Assembly (NCBI RefSeq): GCF_014750685.1
Contig: NZ_JAAXGE010000001.1
Coordinates: forward strand, 372,001 to 436,000
Origin: Bacteroides sp. GM023
GTDB lineage: Bacteria > Bacteroidota > Bacteroidia > Bacteroidales > Bacteroidaceae
Direction of reading: 5' to 3'
Length of the DNA stretch: 64,000 nt
The position numbers were made by a program, and so were the translations under genes. Below the pieces are notes generated by a model. It ran no database searches. It was not told where the DNA came from and saw nothing but the letters and a program-made list of their open reading frames with translations. Of the stretch, positions 62,701 through 64,000 are shown piece by piece; position 1 is the stretch's first letter; every line of letters starts with the position of its first letter.

Positions 62701-64000
62701 ATGAAAAAGAAAAGTATATTATTAGCTCTTGCCGCTGCTTGCCTTCCATGGGCACTGTCGGCACAGAAAGAAAGGGAGATAACCTTAAATGAAGCCATCG
62801 CAATGGCACGTTCACAATCCGTCGATGCGGCTGTTGCCCTGAATGAACTGAAAACCGCCTATTGGGAGTACCGCACCTTCCGTGCCGACCTTCTGCCGGA
62901 AGTCAACCTAACCGGTACTTTGCCCAATTACAATAAATCATACAGTTCTTATCAGAATTCAGACGGTTCCTATGGTTTTGTCCGCAACAACACATTAGGA
63001 CTTACCGGAGACATCTCCATCGACCAAAACATTTGGCTGACAGGCGGTAAACTCTCGCTGACCTCTTCTCTCGACTACATCACCCAGTTAGGCGGAGACA
63101 ACGACCGTCATTTCATGTCTATCCCCATAGCCCTGAAACTTACGCAACCCATCTTCGGAGTGAACAACATCAAGTGGAACCGGCGCATTGAGCCGGTACG
63201 TTACGCAGAAGCGAAAGCCGCCTTCATCACTGCTACCGAAGAAGTGACGATGCGTGCCATTACCTATTACTTTAATCTCCTGCTGGCAAGAGAAAATTTA
63301 GGCACTGCCAAACAAAACCGGATGAACGCCGACCACCTCTACGAAGTAGCCCTTGCCAAACGTAAAATGGGGCAGATTTCCGAAAACGAACTTCTGCAAC
63401 TCAAACTTTCCGCGCTGAACGCAAAGGCAGCTCTGACAGAAGCGGAAAGCGACCTCAACGCCAAAATGTTCCAACTTCGTGCCTTCCTGGGTGTCGGAGA
63501 AGATGAAATACTCAGCCCTGTCATTCCCGAAGCCGTAGATGGTTCAAAGATGGAATACAATATGGTACTGAACAAAGCGCTGGAACGCAACTCATTTGCA
63601 CAGAATATCCGTCGCCGTCAGTTGGAAGCCGACTATGAAGTAGCTACGGCACGTGGCAACCTGCGTAGCATCGACCTCTTTGCCAGTGTAGGATATACCG
63701 GAGAAAACCGTAATTTCTCTGCTGTTTACAGAAACCTGCAAGATAACCAAATAGTACAGGTCGGCGTCAAAATACCCATTTTGGATTGGGGAAAGCGACG
63801 CGGCAAGGTGCGTGTAGCCAAGAGCAACCGCGATGTAGTGCTTTCGAAGATTCGTCAGGAAGAGATAAATTTCAATCAGGACATCTTCTTGCTGGTGGAG
63901 CATTTTAATAACCAGGCACAACAGTTATCCATTGCCAAGGAAGCTGACACCATCGCCCAGCAACGTTATAAAACCAGTATTGAAACCTTCCTGATAGGCA
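62701..64000 (+). CDS. TolC-family outer-membrane efflux protein, incomplete at the window end
   Basis: An ATG at 62701 opens a frame (MKKKSILLALAAACLPWALSAQ signal peptide, about 22 residues) that runs 433 codons to the window edge without a stop. The sequence ITLNEAIAMARSQSVDAAVALNELKTAYWEYRTFRADLLPEVNL is the first TolC helical repeat, and KRKMGQISENELLQLKLSALNAKAALTEAESDLNAKMFQLRAFLG its coiled-coil second part. PILDWGKRRGKVRVAKSN starts the second repeat. Together with the adaptor, ATPase and permeases it could form a full tripartite pump. Length so far matches the family (about 450-480). Confidence 0.9.
   Translation, partial: MKKKSILLALAAACLPWALSAQKEREITLNEAIAMARSQSVDAAVALNELKTAYWEYRTFRADLLPEVNLTGTLPNYNKSYSSYQNSDGSYGFVRNNTLGLTGDISIDQNIWLTGGKLSLTSSLDYITQLGGDNDRHFMSIPIALKLTQPIFGVNNIKWNRRIEPVRYAEAKAAFITATEEVTMRAITYYFNLLLARENLGTAKQNRMNADHLYEVALAKRKMGQISENELLQLKLSALNAKAALTEAESDLNAKMFQLRAFLGVGEDEILSPVIPEAVDGSKMEYNMVLNKALERNSFAQNIRRRQLEADYEVATARGNLRSIDLFASVGYTGENRNFSAVYRNLQDNQIVQVGVKIPILDWGKRRGKVRVAKSNRDVVLSKIRQEEINFNQDIFLLVEHFNNQAQQLSIAKEADTIAQQRYKTSIETFLIG

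Overview
The window reads as chromosome of a gut Bacteroides (Bacteroidota). The evidence is two SusC/SusD pairs, a FecR-type anti-sigma factor with an ECF sigma factor, many secreted proteins with Bacteroidota-type signal peptides and lipoboxes, and promoters of the Bacteroides -33 TTTG / -7 TAnnTTTG form. Coding density is ordinary, with no phage, plasmid, IS element, tRNA or CRISPR array. Species was not determined.

Layout. 1-4.8 kb: pirin fragment, D-lactate dehydrogenase, FadL/OmpP1 protein, DcaP-like porin, ECF sigma factor. 5-8.5 kb: orphan YhcG/DUF1016 nuclease, then a queuosine block (YhhQ transporter, queC, queF) preceded by a Bacteroides promoter and a preQ1-I riboswitch candidate; a 460-bp repeat-rich insert lies between queC and queF. 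8.6-10.9 kb: an orphan lipoprotein joining a BACON-like domain to a SusD-like module. 11-21.7 kb: a polysaccharide utilisation locus with divergent sigma and FecR genes, SusC with STN domain, SusD and two Ser-type sulfatases; the second sulfatase is interrupted by an in-frame TGA. 21.8-24.3 kb: HD protein, rlmH, DUF4783 protein, nadC. 24.5-28 kb: an ECF sigma operon with a TM-plus-barrel protein, a lipoprotein and two tandem paralogues. 28.2-31.5 kb: nitronate monooxygenase-like enzyme, alanine dehydrogenase, WG-repeat protein and, on the minus strand, a 6S RNA. 31.7-39 kb: minus-strand operon zinc metalloprotease, SusC, SusD. 39.2-48.6 kb: M23 peptidase, C69 dipeptidase, phosphohexomutase, DUF418 protein, NudC, ABC-F. 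49-52.7 kb: minus-strand operon cdd, AraC regulator, rclC, rclA. 52.8-64 kb: glucosaminidase-LysM protein, type II NADH dehydrogenase, a MacAB-like efflux cluster (adaptor, ATPase, two permeases), a histidine kinase with a periplasmic binding-protein-like sensor, and the start of a TolC protein that runs off the end.

How parts work together. QueC makes preQ0, QueF reduces it to preQ1 and YhhQ imports precursors, so a preQ1 sensor in the leader would close a feedback loop. The sulfatase locus probably senses and imports a sulfated host or dietary glycan through the SusC STN/FecR/sigma relay. The protease-SusCD operon suggests a peptide or glycopeptide target. The rcl operon suggests defence against host reactive chlorine.

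The main non-coding discoveries are the 6S RNA (a nearly continuous rod with a 14/18-nt central bubble), the preQ1-I candidate, and two tandem palindromic arrays with 22- and 23-bp periods. I found no clearly new large multi-gene system; the best candidates for something undescribed are the repeat arrays, the BACON-SusD fusion, the protease-SusCD operon and the ABC-F leader peptide.
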